Notes: a model not told the origin generated them from the sequence alone. A DNA stretch of 64,000 bases from Allium sativum (GCA_030737875.1 CM060912.1:878067199-878131198), one strand, 5' to 3'; shown: positions 46,628 through 57,770, counted from the first letter of the stretch. Translations and numbers: made by a program.

Positions 46628-47678
46628 GGATTGGAAAATAAGAGGGATTTAATTTTTGAAGAATATCGGCCTTTGAACGAGAAGGAGGCGGTTGTCTTCC
46701 TGTTTGACCACGAATTGGACTGTTGACCTAGGGTTTGACAGGTTTGAGGCCATATATACTTACATTTTAATGTTCTAATATTTTTTTTCTTTTCAACTTT
46801 AACTTGTTTAACCTACCGGCTCCAAATCCAACCCAACTAGTGTCGCCCCTAGCTAATTACCCCCTTCTGAACACAATGAGATATGTCACACAGGCCAATT
46901 CGATCGTTACGATTAGTTTCCATCAAAATTAAAACATAAATCTTTATATATTCAATTTAAACGCTCATTTCAATTTACCGGGGCCACATACGAACCCAAA
47001 AAATTCCCGAAAGATATTTTCTAGCTTCCTATTGACGATACGGTCCTAACAAAACTAATTTCATCGAATTCTGAGACCGTTTGATAAATGGTCATTTTCT
47101 GGTCGATCGAAATTGACTAAAACTGTTAAAACACGTTTTCCTTTGTCACGCTCACATATTGATTCGAAAAATTACGAATTTTGAAACCTAGCAATAATTT
47201 GACATTCCGGTTCCGACAAAAGTGGTTTCGTCGAAAACAGAGGTCGTTTGCAAAATGGCTATTTTTAAAGGCCTTTATATATATTAATATATATATATAT
47301 ATTCCATAGCGACTATTCTGAAATTTCAACTGGGCATATCTTTTAATCCCCGCTATGAAATTTTGATTTTTCAGATTCGTTGGAAAGATATTATCAAATA
47401 GATCCTATTATTTTTGGTTTCACTAAAATCCGGTTTATTTTGCACCCGGTACATTCATTTGAATTTTGAAATTGAATTATCGAACTACCGCGCCATTTTC
47501 AACTCCTTTTATAATATATAAATAATTATTTAAATTCTAACGACGAACGTTCGAATTATATTCAAAATTAATTTCGTCGATATTATTTAAAATAATCTAT
47601 TTTAAATATTCAAAATTCGCTAAAATTGCAAAAATAAAAATTTTAAACTAGCCCAGATTTTCGGGTTGTTACATGTAC

Positions 47679-47736
47679 TAATGCATGTATCTTAACTGTT
47701 TACAGACTATGAAGCAGACGAAGCGTGACCAAGCTG
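47679..47736. other. CACTA intron between the LTR element and the foldback element
   Basis: 58 bases, beginning right after the TGTAC duplication. Contains TTTACAG, an acceptor-like word on the plus strand, but no supported exon. Confidence 0.4.
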
Positions 47737-48244
47737 AAGAATTTACTCGGTGATCCAATAGGTGGATGCATTTTAGCGCACGGACCCAATCGGGCTTTTA
47801 TGCTTTAATAGCTTTATTCAAGGGACAAATTTTTCTTCACTTAACGTAAGGAAATTTGCAACTACTTGCAGTTCAACAATTTATTTTGAAGCAACTTTTA
47901 CTATCTTTGAAGAAAACTGTGTAGTGTAGGTAACATACATTTGTGTTGCTATAGGGAAGTGTTTTCCTGAGGTTATCTCCTTTTCTTTTGCTGCAATGGA
48001 AAAACAGATAACCCCATGAAAACATTTCCCATGTATAGCAACACAAATTTATATTACTTCCACTACACAGTTTGCTTCAAATATAGTAAAGGTTGCTTCA
48101 AAATAAATTGCTGAACTACAAGGAGTTGCAATTTTCATTACGTTAAGTGAAGCAGCATTTGTCACTTAAGTTAATAAGCATAAAATCCCGGTTGGGTCCG
48201 TGCGCTAAAATGCATCCACCTAGTAAATCAACGAGCAAATTCTT
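47737..48244. mobile_element. Foldback element, 508-bp near-perfect inverted repeat
   Basis: Left arm 47737-47979 starts AAGAATTTACTCG and right arm 48008-48244 ends CAAATTCTT. They pair over about 240 bases with scattered mismatches, including the block GGTGGATGCATTTTAGCGCA near each outer end. The loop is about 28 bases. It looks like a foldback or MITE-type element; no target duplication is clear. If transcribed it would form a long hairpin RNA. Confidence 0.85.
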
Positions 48245-48484
48245 AACCAGAAATTAAGTTAAAACCTTCATCTTGGATATGTTATGTTCAATATGCAATT
48301 CAGACATGTTATTTCTATGTTCGTTATGATATTTGGGTATATTATTATTATGTAATTCAAATATGCTATTGTTATGTAATTCGGGTATGTTATTGTGGAT
48401 GGAAAATATTGTGGATATGGAACTTTAATTATATATGGCTATAGCTCGACAACAAGGAAGACATGCACAGGTGAAACAGGTGTG
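48245..48484. other. CACTA intron sequence
   Basis: AT-rich, with repeats of TTATGTAATTC and GGTATGTTATT. No gene seen. Confidence 0.4.
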
Positions 48485-49015
48485 TCAGACTTCTGGATAT
48501 TTTTCTAGACGTCTGAGAGTAGAAAAAGAAAGCAACCTGAATATCAATCAGATGTCTAAAAATTTATTCAGACATCTGGATTTTTCTCCAGCCTAAAGTA
48601 AAATGCTTGAAGATGTTTTCAGATGTCTGGATATTTTATCCGTACATCTGATAGTGTTCTCTGTCTAAAAAATATCTATAGAAGAATTCAGATGTCTGAG
48701 ATTTTATCCAAACATCTAGATTTTTTTTGGGTCTAAAGTAATATGCCTGAACAAATATTCAGTCATCTGGTTAGTTTAACCAGGCGTCTGATAGATTTCT
48801 GGGGAAAGAGAATCATATCTGCAGAAGAATACAGGCGTCTGATATTTTATCCAAACATCTGGATTTTTTTTCTCAGCCTAAACTATTAAGCCTGAAGAAG
48901 TACTCAGACATCTGGGTATTTTATCCAGATATCTTATATTTTTCTGGGCCTATAATATTCTGCCTGAATAGGTATCCAGATGTCTGATATTAAATCCAGA
49001 CGTCTGGATTTTTTA
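48485..49015. repeat. AGACGTCTG repeat cluster 3 (largest)
   Basis: About eight units of 65-70 bp, each with two AGACGTCTG-type palindromic words separated by ATTTTATCC-like spacers, joined by CCTAAA..ATGCCTGAAGAA. The unit is clearly the same as in cluster 2, 17 kb away, in the same orientation. It starts just after the exon ending at 49071. Confidence 0.85.
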
Positions 49016-49070
49016 TTTGGCATAAAACAATGAGTTAGATAGACAACTAGATAAAAATTACAAAATATAC

Positions 49071-49636
49071 CTGAATGCAATCCCACAAAATTGCTTTCAG
49101 ACCAGCGTCATGGTGTCTCCAATTACTAAGTGTGACTGGAACATGCTCTCGTACAAGCGGTCCTAAAAAAGACGATAAATGGACTGATCCTTGACCTATT
49201 GATTCAGCATTCTCATTAAATTCAAATTCAACATGATTTGTGAAGTTTGAAGGAAGTCTCTTCATTTTCGTAGGACCTCTACTCTTTCTTTTCTTTAGCC
49301 GACTGGCATTTGCATTTTCAGTTGGTCCATCGGCTTCCACGTGTTGTAAGTTTTGCATTGTACGGTTCTCAAATGCACTAGGATTATCTTCTACTCCTTG
49401 TGCATTATTTTCTAATTCTTGTGCTCGATTATCTTCTACTACTTGTGGATTATTTTCTACTGTTTATGCTCGATTATCTACTACTACATGTGGATTATCT
49501 TCTACTACTACTTGTGGATTGCCCTCGCTTTGAACATTGTTGTCTTCAATATGCTTCTTCCGTTTATTAGACTTGTTCAATATATTTTTGGCTTCTTTGC
49601 TTCTTTTCTATTGCTGCGTTATTGGCCTCATTTCCT
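49071..49636 (-). pseudogene. CACTA transposase exon, N-terminal half
   Basis: Follows an acceptor of the TTTTAG type near 49640 and ends at CAG/GTATAT (49071). It encodes a basic KKRKKH-type segment, an Asn and Glu-rich section with four EDNPQVV-like repeats, then RGPTKMKRLPS, VEFEFNENAESIGQG and SSFLGPLVREHVPVTLSNWR. The RGPT.M..L and LG.LVRE.VPVTL..WR blocks are hallmarks of plant Ptta/En/Spm-type transposase proteins. It is damaged by a frameshift near 49570 and an in-frame stop near 49465. Confidence 0.72.
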
Positions 49637-49862
49637 ATTACTAAAACATAAGGAAAAACATAAAATATATAGCAGAATTATACAATCCAAACACTTGTGC
49701 GCTAAGGCCATCCTGAATATGCTACACCTCAATATGTCATTTACAGGAAAACAACATTACTTTGCATAGCAAATAATGGCAGTTTAGGAGACTTTAAAAC
49801 ATAGAAGTATAGTTATAGCTACAACAAAATATGAGTTAGCCTAAATAATTTGTTATTGTCAG

Positions 49863-50153
49863 TTAGCCTAAATGATATATGTCATCGAACTTAACATCTG
49901 TGCTTATATTTATGTGCTCACCGTGACAATACCACCTACTTGTCTTATATACACGATCCATTCCTCTTATAATCAGATGCTCAATTACCACCTTCTCATA
50001 TTGATGACTAAGATTTCGACAATCTAAGCAAGGACATAGAATTTTTTCTACATTTCCAGAAATTTTTACAGCGGTATGCACAAACTTCTGAGCTCCTTGC
50101 TGATACTCACTACTAGTTCTTTGAAAAAAAATATATCTTTTAACTTTCGTCAA
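49863..50153 (-). pseudogene. CACTA transposase-associated domain (TAD) exon
   Basis: An open stretch encoding SSEYQQGAQKFVHTAV, then CPCLDCRN, a KVVIEHLIIRGM segment and WYCHGE. This is the plant transposase-associated domain (PF13963 type): EY..G...F, CPC..C, HL...G and W..HGE, with its Cys and His residues present. It sits at the N-terminus of En/Spm-type proteins, probably for DNA or protein contact. There is no good ATG; the true start is probably cut off by the solo LTR whose edge is 33 bases upstream at 50186. The next exon of the same gene follows at 49636. Confidence 0.78.
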
Positions 50154-51222
50154 AATATAGGATATGATTTTTAAACTACATTTATTGTAATAACCCGGAA
50201 AATCTGAGCCAGTTTAAAATTTTTGTTTTGGCAATTTCAGTGAATTTTGAACATTTAAAATGAATTATTTTAAATAATATCGACGAGAAATTTATTTTGA
50301 ATATAATTCGAACGTATATATTATATACATCGTCGTTAGAATATAAATAATTATATATAACTATAAATAGAATTGAAAATGGCGCGGTAGTTCGATAATT
50401 CGATTTCAAACTTCAATTGAATGTACCGGGTGCAAAACAATCCGGATTTTAGCGAAACCAAAAACAATAGGATCTAATTGATAATATCTTTCCAACGAAT
50501 CCGAAGAATTAAAATTTCATAGCGGGAATCAAAAGTTATGCCCAGATGAAAATTCAGAATAGTCGCTATGTAAATTATACATGGCCCAAAAAGTCATATT
50601 TTGCATACGGATGAATTTGGACTCGAAACCACTTCCATTTAGTTCAAAATGCCGTTTAGAACTCCGAAAAGTATAAGCTTCGATATATTCCGATATCCGG
50701 AATAGTGGCTATGGGCTGGTGTTGTTCGGTTAACAATACATAGCCCTTAAAAAGTGAAATTTTGCATACGAGCTCAGAATTCGACGAGATAAATTTTTAT
50801 GGATTCATAATGACAAATTATTGTTATGTTCCAAATGGCGCGCCGAACGGAGTTAGTATGTGGCCGTGCGAGCTAAAACAGTTCAGGGTAAAACGAGTAG
50901 TCATTTTACAAAGGAACATTATTGATACGACCTCGGAATTCAATTCTACTTTTTTTTCTAGATTCGTATCATCTAATAATGGTTAAATCCAAGAGGGCTT
51001 GATTTTTTGAGTTAGCATGTGAGCGTGCGAGAAGAAAAGGTGCGCCAAAATCGCATTTTTAGAGCTTATCTGAGCATTTTTGTGATTTTTAACGGACGGT
51101 CAAACGAACTCGGAATTCGACGAAACTTGTTTCGTTGGATTCGTCTTCACGTCTACTATCTCGTGTCCGAAATCCGCGGCGATCGGAGATCGTTTTTGTT
51201 CGGACGATACGCGAGAAACTAG

Positions 51223-51231
51223 CATATAATC
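51223..51231 (+). promoter_or_regulatory. Candidate LTR promoter TATA box, solo LTR
   Basis: CATATAATC lies 1.04 kb from the LTR start, followed by a C and T-rich leader. This is the same depth as the TATA box in element 4. Confidence 0.4.
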
Positions 51232-51282
51232 ACTTTTCCTCCTTCTCTTCATTCACTTTTCTCTCTTCCTCTTTTCTCTTTA

Positions 51283-51606
51283 ATGGCGAGCTCCTCCACC
51301 ATGCCGCTGCCCACCCTCCCCTCGGCCACCGCCGGCCTCCCTCCGGGCGCCGCACCCCCTCCTCCTCCTCCTCTTCCTCCTCCCCTCCTTCCTCTCTTCC
51401 AACCGCAAACCCTACGAGCCAATCACCACCACCACGGCCACCACCTCCACCACCGCAACCCATTAGCCGACTCCCCATGCCACATCAGGTCCGGCGCAGC
51501 CCCCCCTCAGCCCAACTCCGGCCGTGGGCCCCCCCGGTCACCAAAAACCCATTTTACACTAATCGCCCGTTTTGCAAATAAGTCCCTGACCGTATTTCGA
51601 CAATAA
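51283..51606 (+). CDS. LTR-borne open frame, 107 codons, Pro/His-rich, unknown
   Basis: Begins MASSSTMPLPTLPSATAG in a GC-rich island 55 bases after the TATA-like box. It continues as a proline run and a His-rich stretch. No recognised domain; unrelated in sequence to the frame at the same place in element 4. The frame may be open only because of its GC-rich, repetitive make-up. Confidence 0.2.
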   Translation: MASSSTMPLPTLPSATAGLPPGAAPPPPPPLPPPLLPLFQPQTLRANHHHHGHHLHHRNPLADSPCHIRSGAAPPQPNSGRGPPRSPKTHFTLIARFANKSLTVFRQ

Positions 51607-54600
51607 CTCCCAAACCGTGCGTTTCTAGCCAAAGTTCCTCAAGAGCAAAGTTGTAGAGCACAAAATTCTCTTCGATTTGGTATATGATAAGTCCTATTTT
51701 GCATTGCGGAGTTGTCGGGAAAACGCGTCCGAAGTCTGCTGTTCAAACACTGTCAAAATGCTGTCTTTTCGCGATTTCCGGCGAAATGGCACATTTTCGT
51801 CAAGAAGACCACTAGGAAAAAGTTGTTCAGAATGGCGTGCTTGTGCTAGAAAAAAGATTGTGTGATGATTGAAGCTCGTTTGCAAATTCTAGGACCCAAA
51901 CAGCGAATCCGGGCGTTAGAAAAAAAGTGAGTTTTCTCCGTTTTAAAGCTTCTACAGTTTTTGACATATGAAATAAATAAAAATATGATCTTTATATTAT
52001 AGAGAGGATAAAAATCCGATTTTTTAACTTATAGAAGATATAAAGATGAGATTTTTATATAATGTAGATAATAAAAATGTGATTTTTATACTTGTAGTGG
52101 CTACGGGCAACGAAAGTGACAAAAGGCGAGAACGACAAGATTTTCTACATTAGAAGTGTCGTGAAGTTGGATAGCTATCGGTGAGAATTTCTCACCTTTC
52201 AATTTCTTTTTCTAGTTATATATATACTAGGATGCAGACGGTGCTTAGCAGCACCCGACACCCGTCATCCACAGACCATGGATGACTTGTTTGTTAAATT
52301 GATTGGTTGAGTAGTTGGTTGGTTTAATTGGTTTGAATTGAATTATTTGGTGAATTGAATGGATTTGATTGATGTGTGAATGGCGTGGGCCTTCACTAGA
52401 CCGGGGATAAGGCTATGCCTTGTCCCATTTCTAGTATCGTGCCGTTATGCCGCCGAAATTTCCCAAAATATGTTAGAAAAATAAAAATATCATTTTTATT
52501 GTGTAAATGAACTGAATAGAAATTCATGTGTTGAAATAGAATATTTTATCGTTAAAAATATAATTTTTAACGTGGAAGTGAATAAAATAAAATATTCATT
52601 TACAAATCGGACGGTTTGTTTATGTACACCTATTTGAAGGACATTGATTGGGACGATAAATTTTACACATCGCCCAACTGCACAAATAAAATCTGTGTTT
52701 GATTGTTTGAAACCCCACACGGGTGTTGGGATGAAATTTGGAAGTTCACTCATCCTGATTGATTAAATATGTCGATCGATTGATTGACAGGCTGTTATAA
52801 GCGTAAGATATCTATATTTGATGCTTATACAGTGTAGTGCACTTTGGTTGATGGTTGATTATTTTTCAATGCTATTATATACATGTGTTGTATGGAATCC
52901 ATATAATTAACGTTATATGGTGATTGATTGGGCCTCATTCCAATCGGGGAAAATAAGGAATATTATAAAAGAAAATTCATGTGTTGAATATAAAAATAAT
53001 CATGTGTTGACGATGTTCATGTGTTGAGTGAAATGTTTTATACAATGAAATTTACATCTTTATCATATTTAAAATTAGAACTACTTTACGGTTGAAGTCT
53101 AATTGAAAATCAAACGATAGATACCATAGTTTTATAAAATATTTTACATAACAAAAATAGTGATGTGTTGACAGCACTCATGTGTTGAGATTAGTCGTGT
53201 GTTGGAAGAAATATAGATTCATGTGTTGAATAGAATAAATATTCATTTGTTGAATAGAATAACGGATTTATTGAAATATATAAAGCCGTGTTGATTAGAG
53301 TTGCGCTATTTTGACGTGAACGATATTTATATCGATTATATTCATTTTTATAATGAATATAGAAAAGAAGTGATTTCAAAATATAACATTTTGAAAATAT
53401 TATCATTTATATAGTAATGATATGAAATATTCAATTTTGATTAGAAATTGAATATAGAGTTGAAATGGTTTTGAAAACGAAGTTAAAACGATTTATAAAA
53501 TACGTTTTAAAAGGAAATCGACGAAATATATATAATATACACATATTATATATATATAATGGCATGAATAGAACGCGCCGATCCGCGGCAGTTCGTGAAT
53601 TTCGACCATTGACTTCGAATTGACGTTGCGGGAGATCTGACAGTCGGATTCTCCTAAAATCGGAACCGTTGGGTTCGTATCGAAAAAAGCTTTCCAATGA
53701 ATATTAGAAATTTGAAATCTAACGGTTGGATTTGGAATTATGTCCAAATCAAATTCGAAAAAGGTCGCTGTAAGTGTAGTCTGATAGCCGTTGATGGAAA
53801 TCGACAGTACGGGCCTTGATAAAATTATTAAAAATAATCAATATTCCCAATATGTGAATTGGACTGGAGTTGAATCGAAATTATCTTCGGAATATTTCGA
53901 TGTTGGATTTCATGACTATATAGATATTGTTGTGGGAATTTGAAAGATATATTTTATATCGTTATTTCCAATACAATATTTGTTGGTTTCAGAATTTGAT
54001 ATTGAATATAAGCCGGTATATTTTCTATTCAGAGCCTTGTATTTAATATCAAATGTGATTTGGGTTTGTCGTGAATGGTGTCTTCATTAACACTGTTCTT
54101 AAGCCCAATAGAGAAAAGATTAAATCTTTCTATTTAGATTTAATGATGTGTATCAATTAAATAATATTTAATTGAAATTGAAATTGAATTGGTTTTTAGG
54201 TTTATCGTGAGCGGTGTTTTGAACAACACCTGTTCTTTAACCCAATTAACAATAAAATGTGATTTGGGTTTATCGTGAATCGTGTTTTAGATGACATTGG
54301 TTCTTTAACCCAGTTAAAGACAGGATATTGATTTTTAAGAAGATTAAAACTAAGTGGAGTTTTAATGAATCTTTAATTAGATTGAAAAGTGAATCGATAA
54401 TTTAAATTATCAAATCTGAAAGGTGATCGAGAAGGGAGTACCACCAGTTTTGCTCCAAAGCGATAGTTAAATCTTTAATTAGATTTGAACGTGAAATGGT
54501 AATTAATTTTACCGATAACACCGTGGTGTTAGATATGGAGTATTACCAGTTTTGCTCCATGGGATATATAGGTTGGGATTGGGAAATAAAATAAATAATT

Positions 54601-56404
54601 ACTTCGGTGTGGTTCGCTAATCCCGACAAGTTTGATATGATATCCAAAGGAAAATTATAGAATAAATTTAGAAGAATTTATCTTGGATAAAATTAATGGG
54701 AACCTTTCCCTAAGAATGTGATTTTGTGAATAAAAGACTATTCTGTATTGGAATGAGGCGTTCGTTGTGTTTGTGTAACATTTGTTTACTATATACGTGG
54801 GTTATTCAGAAAGGCCGGGTTATACCCATTCTGAAAAACCGATTCGACGAGATGCCGAAGATGAAGACGGTGGTTGAAGACCGGAAGTCTTCACATCGTT
54901 TGGGTGATTACTGATGATCTTGATTGGGTTGTACACCCAGGATGAGGGAATCAGTTGGTGATCGTCCAAACGTACTTGGAGATGGATGGATATGCGAGGA
55001 AAGTGCCTCCGGTTTCGTTCAGACCCAGAACGAACTTGTAAATGGATTGTGTGTCTGACATTGGATTTTATTCTGTGTTGATTGATCTCTATTAAATATA
55101 CATCTGTTTGGCGGCAGAGGATTTATTCTCTTGCTTAACGCCCTTCTCTGAGACGTACGAGCTCAGAGGTTGTATATCGATGGACATCAGTCGCATGGAG
55201 TGAATTGCCAATGTGGCACGCGTAAGTGGCAATTGATCAAGGCTTCTGTTGAAAAGCAAAGTCTTGTGGTTGATGATCAAAGCACGGCCTGTGTGGCATA
55301 GCTTTGTGTATAACGTGAATTCGCGAGCCTTACACCTCGGTATGAGTCAAAAAAGGGATACGGACCCAAGGAGTGCACGACGTTTCTTTCTAGCTAGGGT
55401 GGTGTCAGTGACCTACCAGCCCTGACATTTATATACTTTTCACCTGTGTGGTTGTTGGATACGAGGCGCCTCGGATATAGGTCTGTAAGGACCGGGAAAC
55501 GTGTGTTCAGGAATTGCCAATCCTCAAAAGTAAGAGAGGACCGGCCTTAGAGGATCCAGGGATTGTTGTGTGCGGTCCCGAGGCATTTGCTAGAGTGTCT
55601 CGAACGCGGAGAGGAGCTTGCCCCTTGCCTCGACTCATGATGGAATCCAATTTCCAATACGTGATATTGCGGTTTTAATTGTAGAACTAGTATGGCGACA
55701 TGATAGATGGTACCCATGCCGCCTATGATTGATATTTATGATTGAAAATTGTTTTGACACTATACACTTATAATAGTATCAAATAATGTGATTTAAACGT
55801 ATCAAGCATGCTTTGGCTGTTATAAGGGAAAACCCTATCCTCCGGCTTGCGTTGCATTGTGTGATGGGACCTGGGTCTTATAACAGCTTCATTTTTCTTT
55901 ATTTAGCATTGCGCTGTTTGTTCTATGCACTGGTATTCTTGGGAGGGAACCCGTTCCGTGTTATATGGCGTGGTCCCTTGATTTACCTAACTTTAAAACC
56001 AATATTAATAACTGTTTTAGTTCTCACACCAGTCACATGACCGACCTGGAGTTTATTGTTTTAACCTAAACTCTGGGTGCCCCTATTTTCCGCACGGGCA
56101 GCTAGTAGTTTTGTTTTTGCAGATTTATATTCACAGGGTCCTGATATACAGCTGGAACGATGCTCGGAAAGCTCTGTATCCGTGTATCACTTCTAGTTGT
56201 GTTTTGTATATTTTTCCGCTGCTATGTAATTTATTGTAATCTCTGATATTTGTCGAATGTAATTTATTCATTTATACTTTGTATATTCTTGTATCTGATG
56301 GAATTGTTGTAATAGCAATGAAATGTTCTTCTGTATGCGTTTTATTTTGTCTTGTCCTCAATTCTATTCGTGCTTTCCTTCACGAGGAAGTTCGGGTCGT
56401 CTCA

Positions 56405-57013
56405 GTTTGGTTGAGAATTATGTAGTTACCTGTGTAAATTCACCCACTTTTTATCCATTATCGTCTACTACATAAGCAAGAAAATTTCTAAAATTTGAAG
56501 TAATAGTCTATTGTTGAGTACAAGCAAATTAACATAACTACTTAAATAAAATAGTGATACTAAATGAGACAAAGCAACTTATAAACTGCTAATAACACAG
56601 TCAACATTTTCAGCAAGCATACCAGATGTTAGAAAAAACTGAACATTGGCTTATCAATGAAAAAGATAAAATAATCAAGGCAACGCTTACAGCGACTTAA
56701 GGACGACGAAGACTGAACGGGATCTATGGGTCCGACCTCCACTGGAATGGAAATTCCTTCACTGGAACTGATTGCCTTCCGTTATGACAACTGATAGACC
56801 AAAAGCAACAGTGCGAAGTGACCGAAGATTCGAAAGTGAGAAGGAGACCAGGTGGACGACGAAAATTAGATGGAAAAATTGTAATTAAGAATTTAAAATT
56901 TTGGGGAAATATTATGGATTCATGGCCATTTTGGTAATAGTGGAGGGAAGTGAAAATTCATTCCCGCTTAACACTGTGAGTTGCAATTGTAGATAACTCC
57001 TTTTCCTGTAGTA
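56405..57013 (-). other. CACTA right end with 5' exon of the transposase gene
   Basis: On the minus strand a GC-richer section (about 56900-56691) ends at a good donor, CGCT/GTAAGCG. It has no ATG in a sensible frame, so it is best read as a 5' untranslated exon spliced to the TAD exon. Between it and the terminus is the promoter region. The last 60 bases (TAACACTGTGAGTTGCAATTG) hold only a few short repeats, unlike the array at the left end. The terminus is TACTACAGG on the minus strand. Confidence 0.5.
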
Positions 57014-57016
57014 TTA

Positions 57017-57770
57017 TATGCCTTATATGAGGTCCTAGTCTGCGAATAAAATAAGTTATATATAAATTGTATAACTTGAATTAAAATAAGTGCAATATTT
57101 AAAGTTAGTTTTTTTAGAATTAATTACCCTTTGATTCCTAAAACAATAGCATTTGTTTCGGGATGGTAAATCCTTGAGCACTCAAAAATTCTGTTCTCTT
57201 CATTAGTAGTCAACTCATTCCATCATGTATCATTTAGCGTATATGTCCATGTTTGTTGGAACTTTTACCGTAATTCAAAATACAATTGAAATTTACACAT
57301 TATTATTTTAATTCTTATTAGTACAAGTTAAAACTTAATTATAATATACTTACATATGCAATGGTCACTTTATTATCCATTCATCACGCAACCATAATTA
57401 TGTGACCAAGCCATCCTCGTTAGTCTGCTTTATGGCATGTGTATGAGAAAAATATATCCCAATATGACAAGGGAACCCCGACACTTTTTTTTTTAAATAA
57501 TTAGAAAATGTATTATTGTCGTAATAACTGTTTGTTAGTAACTTATAACTCAAAATATAAAAACATAATAACCTTTTGTAATCGTAATTAATAAATTTAC
57601 CAAGTTCTCATGATGATGCTAAAATGACTTGAAACCACTCTGATATGTGACTGGGTTCTTATTTCTATTTGTGGAATTCCTCTATGACTCTAACGACAAA
57701 TTTAAATTGAAAACTACGTTTTACAATTCTAGATCATGTATTAAACGTATGCAATAATTTAAAGCGACAT
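57017..57770. other. Right flank of the CACTA element with possible gene fragment
   Basis: The minus strand reads as coding-like pieces: FQQTWTYTLNDT and ECSRIYHPETNAIVLGIKG (57250-57120), an upstream piece with GIYFSHTHAIKQTNEDGLV (57480-57370), and VIEEFHK near 57690, each interrupted by stops. I do not recognise them; they could be another decayed transposase or a host gene remnant. Confidence 0.3.

Larger units (their letters stand above)
33677..47673 (-). mobile_element. Element 4: LARD-type retrotransposon with 6.3- and 6.6-kb LTRs
   Basis: Two direct LTRs (33677-40001 and 41047-47673) enclose a 1045-bp interior. Ends are TGTGAAAACCCG and CGGGTTGTTACA. The target duplication TGTAC is exact at 33672-33676 and 47674-47678. 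On the minus strand the order is 5' LTR, primer site TGGTATCAGAGC (41033-41044), interior, polypurine tract AAGTGGGGGAGAT (40002-40014), 3' LTR. The interior has no open frame of note, so all retrotransposon enzymes must come from elsewhere. The first 300 bases of the LTRs differ at about six sites (2 percent by eye), so this is a fairly recent insertion. Nearly 93 percent of the element is LTR, extreme even for a LARD. Confidence 0.93.
41047..47673 (-). repeat. Element 4, 5' LTR (6627 bp)
   Basis: The same layout as the left LTR. The 302-bp length difference is accounted for by about seven extra 25-bp units and about five extra 27-bp units, together about 310 bp, less small deletions. Confidence 0.93.
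50186..56404 (+). mobile_element. Solo LTR related to element 4, opposite orientation
   Basis: Starts TGTAATAACCCGG, matching the element-strand start of the element 4 LTRs, and reaches GAGGAAGTTCGGGTCGTCTCA, matching their end. Similarity is strong at 50186-50600, from about 52230 to 55350, and in the 3' end (55800-56350), where the U5 block is nearly identical. It is absent in the leader (about 50600-52200), and neither tandem array is present. No primer site, interior or second LTR follows, so it is a solo LTR or truncated copy. I found no target duplication, so the right edge is approximate. Confidence 0.7.
26020..57013 (-). mobile_element. CACTA (En/Spm) element of ~31 kb with nested insertions
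   Basis: The left end starts CACTACAACAAA. The right end reads, in reverse, TACTACAGGAAA, the expected terminus with one C-to-T change. Both ends are flanked by TTA (26017-26019 and 57014-57016), the 3-bp duplication expected for CACTA elements. A long subterminal repeat region lies inside the left end, and a minus-strand transposase-type gene runs from the right end to the left. Removing the LTR element at 33677-47673 and the solo LTR at 50186 to about 56404 leaves about 10.8 kb, a normal CACTA size. The weak points are the short terminal similarity and the lack of a repeat array at the right end. No DDE transposase (TNP2 type) is recognised, so it was probably non-autonomous even before the insertions. 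Confidence 0.68.

Noticed and set aside
33528..47736. Small plus-strand gene with a proline-rich start spliced across element 4 to 47710
   Set aside because: The joined reading stops after a few codons and has no homology that I recognise.
51230..51478. 82-codon minus frame with Gly and Glu runs
   Set aside because: Antisense of the GC-rich proline-coding stretch; low complexity.
50181..56409. Target duplication for the solo LTR
   Set aside because: TTTAT before the left edge is not repeated after 56404 (GTTTG). Moving the edge does not give a convincing pair, so none is claimed.
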